This document shows, piece by piece, positions 12,138 to 23,710 of a DNA stretch of 64,000 bases; positions within the stretch are counted from its first letter, which is position 1, and every line of letters starts with the position of its first letter. The translations under genes were made by a program, and so were the position numbers. Under the pieces are notes generated by a model. The model ran no database searches. It saw only the letters and a list, made by a program, of their open reading frames with translations, and was not told where the DNA came from. The stretch is from Simplicillium sp. C3G150-2 (Eukaryota > Ascomycota > Sordariomycetes > Hypocreales > Cordycipitaceae). The stretch lies in the NCBI GenBank assembly GCA_022702485.1, contig JAJIYY010000003.1, forward strand, positions 2,894,308 through 2,958,307. Direction: 5' to 3'.

Positions 12138-13343
12138 CTACTTTGGATGTAATGGTATGCACTGCAAATAAGGCAACGCTTCTGACAGACCTGGGCCAAC
12201 CGACCAATTTACTTCCCTGTGAATGTGCTGTAAGAACTGAGGGCTTAGAATGATGTTATCGCTGTTATCCGAGACCAGTATGTCCGAAAGAGGATGTGGC
12301 CAGTTGACGGATACGGTAGAATTGACATGTGTGCGATAAGTCCAGAATTCTTTGTCCCAATCCATTTGAGTGATGAGCTGTTCCCGAGCTCGTGGCCTGA
12401 TAACAAGTCGGATTAGACGATGGGACTGCTCTGATCTCGACGTAGTGCGCAGGTGCTTACCACGGAACCATGTCAATCCAACGGGGATGTGGGAGAATGA
12501 GCTGCAGCGGAGTGGGCCTAAGGTACGCTGGTAAAGCGAGATAATTTTCTTTGCTGGGGGAAATGAGCCACTGCAGAGACTATTAGCTTTTCCACAGCGG
12601 AAATAATGGAATAGGGGAACAAACCCGCAAATACATGCAGATATTGTACATCATCTAGTGTCACAGTGGATCTTAGCTGGTGCTCGTGATTGACTGGGGC
12701 TATTTCACCATCCGCAGAGAAAGCCATTGGAAGGCGGGACTTACTGCTGTCATCGCTGCTGGCGACGTTATGTTCATCCACTTGCCATGTCTTCCAATGA
12801 CAGATGTAAGCGGCGCAGAGGACGGGGAGGACTCGGGGTTCAAGAGTGACGGAATACTGGGATAGGTGAGTTGCGTAATTTCGCCCATCAGCTCTTGGTA
12901 GGAGCTGCCTTCATTCGCATTGTCGGTGAGCCGGTTTATGACATTGTCCATACGACACATAGGCGGTATCCAGAGAGGAAGCACTTGCCATATTCTCGGC
13001 TGTTGCTGCTCTGTATGGGGAGAAGACGGCGTGGGTGAAGGGAGCGTCGAGGCGCTCCCTTTAGCGGTCTCCAGCGCTTTTAGCTGTGACCTCAAAGTCT
13101 CATTCTCGTCCTCGAGTGCCTTTATTCGATCTTTTCTTCTTGCTCTGTGGAGGATTCAGTGAGCCACTGCCTGTCATCTCAATTTACCCGCCGCTCTTAC
13201 CTCGATATGCGTTGGTTGCTTCGATCATTTGCCCTCTTTTTGTAGAGCTGGACTGGAGTCAAGTATTCGACATGGCGGGCGGCTTTTGGGTTGGTGGGCA
13301 CACCACAACTGGTCATGGTGGTATCAGAGCCTGTCGCTTCCAT
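12138..13343 (-). CDS. bZIP transcription factor with DUF3425 C-terminal domain
   Basis: Nuclear DNA-binding regulator of 313 residues. Exons (minus) are 13201-13343, 12745-13144, 12625-12654, 12461-12570 and 12138-12396, 314 codons including the stop. The basic region reads KKRANDRSNQRISRARRKDR and is split by the first intron inside S-R. It continues into a short zipper (IKALEDENETLRSQLKALE). After a Ser/Pro-rich linker comes the DUF3425 domain: MMYNICMYLRWLISPS, LPAYLRPTPLQL, HPRWIDMVPWPRAREQLI and a terminal NWSVGPGL. The 30-bp exon 3 is required to keep this domain in frame. It lies head-to-head with the arylsulfatase gene across about 480 bp, which makes it a candidate local regulator of that gene and perhaps of the neighbouring transporters. 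Confidence 0.88.
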
Positions 13344-13822
13344 TTCTAGTGAGAATCTGTGAAGCGCTCAAAGCTTTCCTCGGCGTCCTGTGCGTCGTCG
13401 CTAGCGGCTGTTGACGGAGAGAACAAACGGAATTTGGACGCAAATGCAGGCGCCAGGGCTGAGGAAATCTAAAACTGTGATGAAGCTACATGACATCGCA
13501 GAAGAGGTTTATAACCCCGCGTTGCGCTGTCTATCAATAGTCGTATGATTCCATTGGTTAGAGGCAGCCCTGGAAGCGTAAGTTTGGATGGAATGGCGTG
13601 ATGGCAACCAGCACGTCAAAGTTGGGCGGCAATTTTGTCGAGCGTGCCATTGACCCACGCTATATCTACGATTGTCAACGCTACATGATAGTGCGTACTA
13701 AAAGCGCCAAAGCCAACCTTATTTGATGTGAATTTAGTTACAAAGTCCATAAAGATATAAATCGCTCGCCTTGCTCGTGGCTTGCAACAGACAGCTAAGC
13801 TACAGCCAATAGCTTTTCCAAT
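13344..13822. promoter_or_regulatory. Bidirectional promoter, bZIP factor / arylsulfatase
   Basis: This is 479 bp between two start codons in opposite directions. A TATA-like gatataaatc lies at about 13755-13764, roughly 60-70 bp upstream of the sulfatase ATG. No other element is clear. Confidence 0.45.
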
Positions 13823-15934
13823 ATGCTCTTTGCTAAGCCTTCACTGCTGTCTGGGGCGTTGATGCCAGTTTTGGCATCAAGCTCAAAGCCCAACATTCTT
13901 TTCGTACTCACTGACGACCAGGACTGGCATATGGAATCAATTGTAAACTGAGCCACTTAAGGTGATTCAGAAATACTGCTGACGTATTCAACAGCAACAT
14001 ATGCCGCTTCTACAGAAATATGTGATCAATGAAGGCACAACTTTCAACAACCACCATTGCACAGTAGCGATATGCTGCCCCTCTCGAGTCAATCTCTGGA
14101 CTGGCCGTGCGGCTCACAACACCAATGTGACTGATATCTTCCCTCCTTACGGTAAAAACCAGTACCCATATACGCATAAGCATGTGCGACCGCTGACGTT
14201 GGATCTCTAGGCGGCTACCCCAAGATTGTCCGCGAGGGAATCAACGACAACTATCTCCCAGTTTGGATGCAGCAAGCTGGATATAACACATACTACACTG
14301 GCAAGATGTGGAATGCACACACTATTGACAACCGGAATGCCCCTTTCATTCATGGCTTTAACGGCTCCGACTTCTTGCTTGATCCCCACACCTACGAATA
14401 TTACAATGCGACTATGACACGAAACAACCAACCACCAGTAAGCTATGAGGGGAAATATTCGCCTGATGTGGTAGCTGAAAAGGCATACGCCTTCCTACAC
14501 GAAGCCACAACACATAGCAACCCCTGGATGCTCACGGTGGCACCAATTGCACCTCATTCCAATGTACGCCTTTCGCTGGGCGACTACGACCGCTTTGCCA
14601 CCGATTTCCCTGAATCAGCTACAAGACATGCACATCTATTCAAAGATTACAAAATCCCCAGAACGAAAAACTTTAACCCCAAAGACGTAAGTTAAATCTC
14701 TCTTTGGATGCTAGAGACTGGGCTGCAAAAACAATTAGGTTGGCTGTTTCAACCCTTTACTAACTGACCGCAACAGCATGGTGGTGTGGCTTGGATGAAA
14801 GACCTTCCGGTTCTCAACGATACAGTCATTGCTTACAACGATGAATTCCAACGAGCACGCCTCAGATCTTTGCAGTCGGTGGACGAAATGGTTGCGAATT
14901 TGATTCAGATCCTCGACCAGAAAGGTCTACTGGAGAACACTTACATTTTCTACACGACCGACAATGGATATCACATCTCGCAGCATCGTAAGTTATGTCT
15001 ATTGCAAAACAGAATTTGCCATTCGTCTGACCCTAAGTAGGCCTACACCCTGGTAAAGAATGTGGATATGATACTGATATTCACATCCCCTTCGTTGTTC
15101 GGGGTCCGGGTGTTCCAGCTGGGCACGTTTCTGAGAGAGTAACGTCGCACACCGATATCTCACCCACCGTGCTGCACTTAGCCGGCGCGACTCGCGAGGA
15201 GTTTGATGGTTCTGTGATACCCCTCCACAATCCCTCTGTCGCTGTTAGCTCGTCTTCAGAGCATGTCAACATCGAGTTTTGGGGAAAGGCAATTCCAGAG
15301 GGCATCTGGGGTAGATACGGCAACGTCTGGGACCCAGATGTAGGAAGTAAAGACACAGCCACAAACAACACCTACAAAGGCCTCCGAGTCGTGGCTCCAG
15401 AGTACAGCATCTACTACTCAGTCTGGTGCTCGGGTGAAAAGGAGTACTATGACTCCAAGGTAAGCAAGCTTGCAGTAGCAATGCGGAAAGCTCAGTAGGC
15501 TAACACAACATCTGCAGCGGGATCCTGGGCAGGTCTACAACTACTTCACTAACGCCGTACCTGACCAAGACTACAACATAGCTGGGCGATCGTTTGGCGA
15601 AGTCTTGAACAGGCTGGATGCTCTCATGATGGTACTGAAGTCGTGCAAAGCGCAGGAGTGCAGAAGACCTTGGGATGTGCTTCACCCATCAGGTAACGTG
15701 CACAATCTGATTGACGCACTTTCACACGAATACGATCAATTCTACTACGACCAGCCCAAGGTGTCCTTTTCGAGCTGTCAATTAGGCTATTTGACAAAGG
15801 AAGAGGGACCGCAGAACGTGAATGCATATGGTGAGTCTGGCAGTCATGAGACATTGGACGATAGCGTTGGCTCTCCTGGTTTCAAGGTTCAGCAGTCGTT
15901 TCAATACCGTGGGCCCTGGAGTGTTTGGACGTGA
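13823..15934 (+). CDS. Secreted arylsulfatase (type I sulfatase, formylglycine-dependent)
   Basis: Hydrolyses sulfate esters, usually on aromatic or carbohydrate substrates, outside the cell. Exons are 13823-13942, 13995-14151, 14211-14686, 14777-14987, 15041-15459 and 15518-15934, giving 599 residues with no break. A signal peptide (MLFAKPSLLSGALMPVLA) is followed by the metal-binding PNILFVLTDDQD. The CCPSR motif in exon 2 carries the cysteine that type I sulfatases convert to formylglycine. AGYNTYYTGK, VAPIAPHSN, YIFYTTDNGYH and the HTDISPTVLHLAGA segment complete the core. Length and order match fungal arylsulfatases. It is divergent from the bZIP gene and convergent with the MFS gene downstream. 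Confidence 0.93.
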
Positions 15935-16040
15935 GAGGATATGTTGAAAGACGGCGCGCCAAGTGGCCTGCATATTAATTTTTTTCATAGCAAATATAAC
16001 GGCTGGGCTCCTATAATTATACGATGATAATTCGTGGTGA

Positions 16041-17776
16041 CTATGCTCTGCCACCGGCTTTCACGTAGTCCAGTCGGACACTAAACAAAACTATGGCGAC
16101 GACTGAAGTCAGCATGCCGCTCAGATAAAAGGGCAACCCAAGCCAAGTACCGCCTAGCTCCAAGCCGATTTTGTACGCCCAAGCCATGCCGGGTCCAGCT
16201 AACAAGTAGCCAACATTTTCCATCCATCCTACAATGGAGAAGACGACTGCCAGCCTTTCCTCACCTGCAACAGTGGCGAGAACGCTTTGCAGCGCGGCAT
16301 AGTACAGGTTGTAGGTCGAATAAAGAATGAAGAAGGGAATGAAGACTGGAATACTTGTAGCAAAGCCTATCCCGATGTTTCCAACGGTGTGCGTCACAGC
16401 ACACAGTCTTGCGATCCACAAGTCTTTTGTCACTGATGCTGTGCCACGTCTGACAAACCAGTGACTGATGACAGGAACGAGAACAAACGTTAAAAAAAGT
16501 TTAGCGCAGCTCTTAATGCTCTGCATGAGGTTGGCCTAGCATTTGTTTTTCACATTAGCATTCGTTGTATTAAGCATGGCACGCGTCACATTACTTACCT
16601 CTCCCCATGTAAGATCCAAGCGCTTCGTTATGTACTGCATGAGAAGCATGCCAACATAAGTGCCCAGGTCGCCGAAAAGTGCGCTAATTGTCAAGAGCGC
16701 AAGAGTCTTATCTTTTAAAAGTACAGCCCGCATTGCATCGATAGTAGCTTTGCTGCCAGATGTGACCACATGCCACAGTCTCGCCCTACGACATTGTCCA
16801 TTTGTCGAATGGCTGGGTGAGGAGTCAACGCCGTCAACACTCGCTTGCTTACTCTGATGTAGAGTCTCTGGCATGGCAAGCGAAAGAAGGCAGGTGAGTG
16901 CATAAAGAGCGATGCCTACGCTGGCTGTAAACCAGTGGCCGATTTTCATGAGTTCATAGCCGACTGGACCTTGAATCATGAGGGCAATCACAGGTGTGAT
17001 GCCCAGATACATGTACACATTTGCACTGAAACCCTATGTCAGCGAGATGTCTGAACGGCCATCATCTATCCAGCTAGTACAACTGCAACATACCGGTAAG
17101 AAGGTGGCAAAGTGTCTCCAAGCATAGTGAGCAAAATGGCACGGATTACAGACGGACCGCCACCGATAAATGTGACGAGGGCATTAGGCCAAATCCAATA
17201 CACTGAGAGTTTAAACCTGTCTGGAATTGGACCAAGTAACATGTTAGACAAGGTAAATACATAGCCAAACAGTAGTTCCTTACAAATCAGGAGCATATTG
17301 GCGTTGAGGCTGGCCATGCCCAGGACGGCCAGGAATAGTACAGGTTTACGACCATACTTCTCAGCAGCAAGCCCCCATGGGATGGCGGCTAAAATGCCCG
17401 GAAACAACCCGAACACGTATAGTCCAGCAACAAGTTTGGCGAATTCTGACTGTACTGCTGCGTCTTTGCAGCGTGGATCTTTGATGGGATCTGGGACATG
17501 GCCATGATGCTTGTGGCAAAGGATACCCTCTAGAATCTCATTTGCACCAACATCAGTCAGCCCATCAGCCAAGGCAAAGACAAACCAGACTAAAAATGCC
17601 AAAATTGTCGTGAAGAGCGCTCGTTTTGTGATGGGTCTCGACGCGTCGCCCGTGGGATAGGTCGCTGATCCAGTCGCTACTGTAATCGTTGTCGCACTCG
17701 CATCGCTGGCTTGGCGTGAGCGAAGCAGTGGCTGTCGCTCTGGGTTGGTTGAATGGTGAGGTTTGTTGCTAGCCAT
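16041..17776 (-). CDS. MFS transporter (fungal, 12-TMS type, substrate unknown)
   Basis: Membrane transporter of 534 residues. Exons (minus) are 17094-17776, 16600/16599-17025 and 16041-16535; with 16599 as the boundary the sum is 535 codons. The start is ATG 17776 (MASNKPHHSTNPERQPLL). It has a long hydrophilic N-terminus and TMS1 at KRALFTTILAFLVWFVFALADGL. The MFS loop motif is GLAAEKYGRKPVLFLA. There is also a lumenal or extracellular loop containing two Cys (ILCHKHHGH...DPRCKDAA), and TMS through SVVAIVLFSV near the C-terminus. The two introns have GT-AG ends; the first uses the acceptor after gggtttcag. The subgroup resembles MFS proteins often seen near secondary-metabolism genes, but I cannot assign a substrate. 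Confidence 0.88.
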
Positions 17777-19327
17777 CGCCACGAGTGACTGATGTTCCTG
17801 TCACCTCAATCGGTTCCATGAAACGGCGCGACAATACAGCAGCGCACGCGAAGTTGGTTTTTTTGGTGCAGTTTGAATTTGCCAGAGCGACTGTGTCGGT
17901 GGCGTTACGCGGCGGTAGGGTTGTGGAGACAAGCCGTTCGTCCCTGTCAATGGCCTCATCCATGATCCCCCACAACAGCATTTTGCGAAAGCCTAATGAG
18001 TCGCCCTATTTGGCCACTCTGTGACAGGAATGGAACAGTTGACTTTTTGCACGACTCCATGCCCCAGGCGGTGTCTGTACCTCGTGATAGAGTTGCATTC
18101 GGCACTCAGGGCACTCAAGCATGCGAGAAGCGCCACTGGTAAACACTTGTCAAGTTAACGCACACAGCCTGTCCGTGACATGGAAATTGACTCCACAAAA
18201 AGGAATAGCCACTTATCTGGCAGCCGCCATTTATGATGTCCTTTTTTTTTTTTTTTTTTTCTTTTCTTTGGGGGGGGGGGGGTGGGAACTGGTTAACGAT
18301 ATTGACTCACGTATGACATCTGCCTAGAATGAGCAGTCGTCGGACAGCCGCTCTAGAGGACATGCTCAGTCCAACGACTCTGTTATGCCTGTCTAGGGTA
18401 AGCATATTGGGTGGTCAGGGCACAGCGCTCACCCATGGCAGTGCATCGGCAATGGTTTCTTTATTTCTGGACAAAAACTCTCCGGCTCTCATCAGCTCAT
18501 TTCCGCCAAGGCCTAGCTGGTAAGCACACGTTATAATTAGTGACGCCTATACCCTTCGAAATATAGTCTAGTTTTGCAAGTTTATTAGACGCGTTGGTGC
18601 GTCGAATGCCTACTGAAACATCATCGGCCCGGTAAGGATCGGCGCAGCTAGGCTTGAGGGTTCCCCATGTTTGGGTTCGCACTTCGCGTGCCTCCGCCCT
18701 GTCCTGTCTGTCGCAGTCGCCAAATCGCCATGATCTGCCAGATGGCCTGCCCAATTGGGGACTTGCGATCCTACAGCTTTGCACCGCGAGAAATTGCCTA
18801 CCATGACTAATTCTGATGCGCTCGCGACCTGCGGAGCTTCTTTTTGTTCTCTCATGCTAAGATTGCTAAATGAGCGCTCAAACAGTAAAGTATGGGCTTT
18901 CGCGATATATTCGGCACTTACTTCAACAATGCCATTGTCAATGTAACGTCGCAGGTCCGACAGTTCGGAGCCAAAGCTGCTCCTACTCCTGTTTGCCCCA
19001 TGACTAGTGCTCCTAGCGCATCATCATTTAGTCCAAGTGCAACCCTTCACCGTCACCGGATCGTATTGAAACGGCAGGTCAGTGCTCAATTGCGACCACA
19101 ATAAGCACGATGGAGGTTGGTTAACACTGGCCACCCGAGGTCCCCGTAGAGATGTAAGAGGAAGCATATTAGTGCTCTTCACGCACAAATATATGGGTAT
19201 ATATACATCTACAATGCCGTGATACTCTGGGTATCTTGGTCTACGTTGGAGCACACACACATACCGATCACTACCCTACCAGCCCTGTCTTAGCTTATCG
19301 CGACTTGGACCCAAAGTACCAGAAATC
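17777..19327. other. 1.5-kb intergenic region with homopolymer tracts
   Basis: I see no gene here. A long T run (with a few C) at about 18241-18268 is followed directly by a run of G at about 18270-18281. Short open frames on both strands around 18.5-19.1 kb (for example a minus-strand frame ending near 18610) have no recognisable motif. The last 100 bp form the upstream region of the GH43 gene. Confidence 0.5.
18241..18285 (+). repeat. Adjacent poly-T and poly-G tracts
   Basis: A run of about 20 T, a short CTTTTCTTT bridge, then about 12 G. Such tracts are prone to length error in sequencing and to slippage. Confidence 0.9.
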
Positions 19328-20467
19328 ATGGTTGGATTCTTAACTTCGCTGGCAGTGGCTGCGGCCATTGTCCCTGCTTCTTTGGCCGTTCCACACGACC
19401 GTCGCCCAACACCGACTCTAAGTAATATTACTGAGATGCACTTCCTCCAAGAGCGAAGTCTCTCTGGTCCGCAGCTCGGCAAGAACTTTCCCGACCCTAG
19501 CCTGATCTGGGGCGATGGATCGTAGGTGCTATCCACAAGGTATTAGTGGACGCTCTTGTTGACATATTTATAGGTGGAAAGCATACAGCACTTCATCTGA
19601 TGGAAAGAGAGTTCCTCTTGCTGTTTCGGATGATGCCTTTTCTTGGACTTCAGCTCCCGAGGATACGCTCCCCAACCCAGGTCCCTGGGTTGACCCTAAT
19701 GATGGTGGTATTTGGGCGCCCGACGTCAATAAAAATGTGAGTCCGGTTAATGTTCGTTCGACTACTAATGCTAATTAGTTCGATAGGATGATGGAGTGTA
19801 TGTTATGTACTACACTGCACGTAGAAATGGCGGGAACCATTGCATTGGAGCAGCAACATCTAGGTCAGCCAGGGGTCCATTCACAGCCCAACAACAACCC
19901 CTTGTCTGCGACGATGCCAATGGAGGAGTGATAGACCCAGCAGGCTATGATGATGGACGGGACCGTTGGCTACTTTGGAAGGTCGACGGAAACAGCCGTG
20001 GAGGAGCAACAACCTGCCAGGGTGGCCAACCCAGCGGCGACTACTACTATCCAACGCCGATCAAAATCCAAAAGATGGCCCGTGATGCTCTGACGCTTCT
20101 TGATCAACCGAAGGTTATACTGGACCACGAGGGCCGCAATAATGATGGCATTGTCGAGGCACCAACCCTGTACAAGGTTCCAGGCGGCGACTTCGTGCTG
20201 TTTTACAGCGCCCACTGCTATGCTTCGGATGATTACGACGTCGAATATGCCTGGTCATCTACAATTGATGGGAGCTACGGCGATCGGGGCGTGCTCTTCC
20301 GTACCGCTGACAACATCGGTATCTTTGGGCCAGGACATCCTGACATAGATCCCAATGGCCGAAACATGGTATTCCATGGTCGCACAGGGCCAAACCAGGG
20401 AGGAGGCGGCACTAGAGTATTGTATAGTGCAACCATCAACTTCAGTGGCCGGCGCATCACATATTGA
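19328..20467 (+). CDS. Secreted glycoside hydrolase family 43 protein
   Basis: GH43 enzymes are inverting arabinanases, arabinofuranosidases or beta-xylosidases acting on plant cell-wall polysaccharide. Exons are 19328-19521, 19574-19736 and 19787-20467, for 345 residues. A signal peptide (MVGFLTSLAVAAAIVPASLA) precedes the five-bladed propeller. Candidate catalytic residues are Asp in NFPDPSLIWGDG, Asp in GVIDPAGYDD and Glu in DGIVEAPTLYK, the usual Asp/Asp/Glu triad. GIWAPDVNKN is the typical blade-2 motif. The gene is intact and both introns are phase-consistent. It converges on the SDR gene. Substrate specificity cannot be read from the sequence. Confidence 0.9.
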
Positions 20468-20940
20468 TGATATATTTCAATCATTTGCACATACGGATAT
20501 AAAGGTATATAGAGTGTATATACGAAACGTTAAAGAAATGAATGTTATTTTGAACGCGATTTATTTGGCGATGGCTACGAAAGCTCTAGCCTCTTTCTCA
20601 CTGAGAGCCACATTGTCTCACCTTGTGGTATTCTGCATTAGCCCTTCTCTAGAGTTGACAACGACCTCTACGGCTAATCAACGCATTTTCAGCCTCCATG
20701 ATCATAACAAGCAACGGTAATATGGCTCACTACTCAATTGTGATATTTTTATTATCGTCAAGCAAAAGTTGTGTGGACTTAACTTGGGGATGGTATAGTT
20801 TGCGACAAACACCCCTAATGGTTGTAGCAGTTCCATCTGTGCCACAAGACTAGAGATTACTCCAGCAAGAACCCAATATCTTCCCTTGCAGCCATAAAAT
20901 TATGAAAGTCGTTGACCTTCCGAGCTGTTACAATAGCGCA
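20468..20940. other. Convergent intergenic region GH43 / SDR
   Basis: About 470 bp of 3' sequence shared by two converging genes. AT-rich stretches near 20500-20570 and 20735-20760 probably hold polyadenylation signals. No coding sequence is seen. Confidence 0.4.
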
Positions 20941-21892
20941 TTACTTCCCCGCAGCTAGTGTGTAGCCTCCATCCACAACGATGGACTGGCCGTTCAAATA
21001 CTGATTGCTGGCTGTGAAGAGAATGGCACCAGCCATGTCCTCATCTTTGCCCGGTCGCTGCGCGGGAACACGTCCTTCATATTTGCTTTTCTCGATTGAG
21101 CTCTTTTGAGACGAATCGCTAGACCCTGCCGTCATTTCACTGGGAAACACCCCTGGGGCAACGCTGTTGATGCGAATCTTTAGACCTGCGTCCGCGATTT
21201 CCGCAGCTAACATCCGCGTTAGATGTTCAGCGGCACCTTTTGATGTATTGTATGCAAAGTGATGCTGTGCGCTCATGATGATTCCAGATATGGACGTGAT
21301 ATTGATGACCGTACCAGACCATTCAGAATGTCGCTCAGTTGACTTCTGCAATAGTGGCAAAAAAGCAGCAGTGGTGAAAAACATGGATGTGACATTTGTA
21401 CGGTATACATCAGCCCATTCGTCGAAAGTTGAATCCCCTGAGTCAAACAAAGACTGGCGAAGCTCCTCAGCAGACTTTGCTTCAGACGTGGTTCCTGATG
21501 TGCTGCTGATGCCAGCATTGTTGACGAGAATGCACAAGCATTTCTCTCGTGACGATATATCATCCACCAGCGCCTTGACTCCTAACTTCGTGCTGATGTC
21601 GGCTTGCACGGGTATAATTTCTCCAGAAATACCTTGTCCGTGCTCTCGGCTGGCTGTTTCCAACTTCTGTTGCGTGCGACCACAGATGTAGACCTTAGCG
21701 CCATTTGCTGCAAGAGTCTGCGCAGCCATTAAGCCAATACCTGATCCACCACCTGAGTGCAGAAAAGCGAACACTTTTAGTACAGTATCTCAGCACGCGT
21801 TATAGAAGATAGATGAACGTACCGGTCACAAGCGCGACTCTTCCTTTCAAGTCGAAAAGTCTTTCCTTTGTAAGAATTTGGGTTGAAGCCAT
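20941..21892 (-). CDS. Short-chain dehydrogenase/reductase (classical SDR)
   Basis: NAD(P)H-dependent oxidoreductase of 293 residues. Exons (minus) are 21823-21892 and 20941-21752; the intron splits the first glycine of the cofactor motif, so that VALVTG-GGSGIG forms the TGxxxGxG site. NNAG follows, then the catalytic Ser in ITSISG and the YNTSK (YxxxK) pair. The RINSVAPGVFPSEMT and VDGGY segments are typical. RhlG-like or gluconate/sorbose-reductase-like fungal SDRs are the closest type I recognise. The N-terminal MASTQ start at 21892 fits the family better than the upstream in-frame codons. Intact; its substrate is unknown. Confidence 0.9.
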
Positions 21893-22216
21893 TCTGAAAG
21901 ATGATATGGGTGCCTTGCTACAGATCTTCCAAGAGTAGGGAAGGAATCGTGGGATTTTCGGATATTTTCGAAAATGAACACATAAGACTGGCGTAAAGGC
22001 AGTGTAAATACGGGGCGAAGTAATCATTTGTTTGGGTTTTAATTATATGCTATCATATAAATGGTATTTCATCGGTCGGCGCGCCCTCTAATATTGCCTT
22101 GCGTGAAATGATGGTGACGTCTGTCTTGCGTAGTGGAGTGGTCACGATGAGCCTTGCCTACTAACGAGCATGTAATCGATTCGGTAATACTGATCCCATA
22201 GCTTGAACCACTGCAT
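21893..22216. other. Intergenic, SDR promoter and 3' end of phosphatase-fold gene
   Basis: 324 bp between two minus-strand genes. A CGGCGCGCC stretch occurs near 22078. No gene is seen. Confidence 0.4.
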
Positions 22217-23710
22217 TCAACGTGAGTGTCTGCCACAATTCATCATCTTGAATGTCGTCATGATTGCTGCATGGTCGGACGTCCACTCATTATCCTTATG
22301 ATGGGGTTCGGCTGCTGGCTGTCCGGTTACCAGCGTCTCGGACTTCACGACACGTAACCTTTTGCCTTTGTAATAAACGAAGTCGATACGATCCAAAGGC
22401 TCAGGCGCTTTCTCTTCGCCGTTGTAAAGATAGATAGGAGACCATGTAATACCTTCTTTGCTAACAGGGTCGGGGTAAAACTCCCGAAAAGAATCAATGA
22501 GGCCTGCGTTGACAGGCTCGATAGAAGAAGGCCATGGGACGTAGCCAATCCCGCAGTGCGCATCCTTGTTTAAGTCTGTCCAGTCCAGATGTGATGGCGC
22601 ATTAAAGTCTCCAGTAAGCAGCACAGGTATTCTATCGGCATTCGCGATCTGCATTTTGGATACGATTTCCTTGATTTGAGGAGTACGGCCAGACGATTGT
22701 TCTCTCTTCATAACCTGATCCATGGTCATGTTGTAGTAGCAGAAGTCATACGGGCCATAAGGGGTGTAGCCAAGATGAGCATTCCACAAGATAACTTGCG
22801 TTGAATCACCGTCAAGAGCGATGCGGACTGAACCCCCAGCCGCTGCTTCGGGGTAATTTTCAACAATTGGGTAGCGGCTAATGATACCGACATCGTGACT
22901 CTGAAAGTATGACCATCCAAGAGCTTTTGCGAGACGAACGGCATGTCCACCGGAGCTCTCTTGAACACCAACAATGTCAACTTCAGAATTGGTGAGAAAA
23001 TTGAGTTGTTTCTTGTGATAGCCATTGACCTGCGTTCCCCCATGCCATAGATTGAATGACATGACTTTGAAGGTCGAAACAAGTGGCCTTCCTTTCAGTA
23101 CGATTGGAACGTTTACTGTGAGAGATGACGTTGAGCCATCGGCAGCCTTGACGTCGACCAAAATTCTGCCAGACTTGTCTGACGCCCCAGGAGTACCAGT
23201 GATCTCTCCATTGACAGAGACTCGAGCCCATGATGCGCCGTTCTTCTTAGTGAAAACATTTCTTGAATCACCGGCGTTGTTCACCAGCCCGCCAATCGAT
23301 GCCCTGAACGCATCGCCCTGGCGGGCATTGTGCGTGGTAAAAGCTGGGACGAGGAACTCGACAGGTTCTTGCAATAGAGTGAATTCTACTGGGTCTGCAA
23401 GCCACTTGTAGCCATCATTTTCCAAAAAGAATGCTTTGAAGTGACCTGACCCTAGCTTGGACACGTCGACCTTGACAGCACCGCTTGGCTTAGGCGCGTA
23501 GGTCCAGGTCAATGAGTTGCCCACGTAGCTTTCATTCTCTGGCCCGCCATAATAGGAGTTATAGACCCCAATCCAGTTTTTTGCACCTGCCTTTGCTGTA
23601 GAATAGTTGAAAGTCGCAAGTGGCTGGGTATAGTCAATTGCCAAGCTTCCAACTGCGGCGGCGGCGGAGCCCAACAAAGAGAGAGCTGCAACGAGTGCAG
23701 GTACCTTCAT
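22217..23710 (-). CDS. Secreted endonuclease/exonuclease/phosphatase-superfamily protein with N-terminal beta domain
   Basis: Single-exon gene of 497 residues. The start is ATG 23710, where a signal peptide begins (MKVPALVAALSLLGSAAAA); the in-frame extension upstream is Lys-rich and unlikely to be translated. Residues about 20-220 look like beta-sandwich or Ig-like repeats. The C-terminal half is a DNase-I-like fold: FKVMSFNLWHGG (metal Asn), DIVGVQES (metal Glu), LWNAHLGYTPYGP, VLLTGDFNAPSHLDW, RIDFVYYKG and WTSDHAAIMTTF (catalytic Asp-His). Members hydrolyse phosphodiesters of nucleic acids, inositol phosphates or sphingomyelin; the exact substrate is open. The signal peptide points to extracellular phosphate or lipid scavenging. 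Confidence 0.88.
   Translation of the reverse strand: MKVPALVAALSLLGSAAAAVGSLAIDYTQPLATFNYSTAKAGAKNWIGVYNSYYGGPENESYVGNSLTWTYAPKPSGAVKVDVSKLGSGHFKAFFLENDGYKWLADPVEFTLLQEPVEFLVPAFTTHNARQGDAFRASIGGLVNNAGDSRNVFTKKNGASWARVSVNGEITGTPGASDKSGRILVDVKAADGSTSSLTVNVPIVLKGRPLVSTFKVMSFNLWHGGTQVNGYHKKQLNFLTNSEVDIVGVQESSGGHAVRLAKALGWSYFQSHDVGIISRYPIVENYPEAAAGGSVRIALDGDSTQVILWNAHLGYTPYGPYDFCYYNMTMDQVMKREQSSGRTPQIKEIVSKMQIANADRIPVLLTGDFNAPSHLDWTDLNKDAHCGIGYVPWPSSIEPVNAGLIDSFREFYPDPVSKEGITWSPIYLYNGEEKAPEPLDRIDFVYYKGKRLRVVKSETLVTGQPAAEPHHKDNEWTSDHAAIMTTFKMMNCGRHSR

Noticed and set aside
18497..19104. Cluster of short frames that might be a small gene between the MFS and GH43 genes
   Set aside because: One minus-strand reading (around 18790-18990) has a possible donor site, but no motif, start or continuation could be established.
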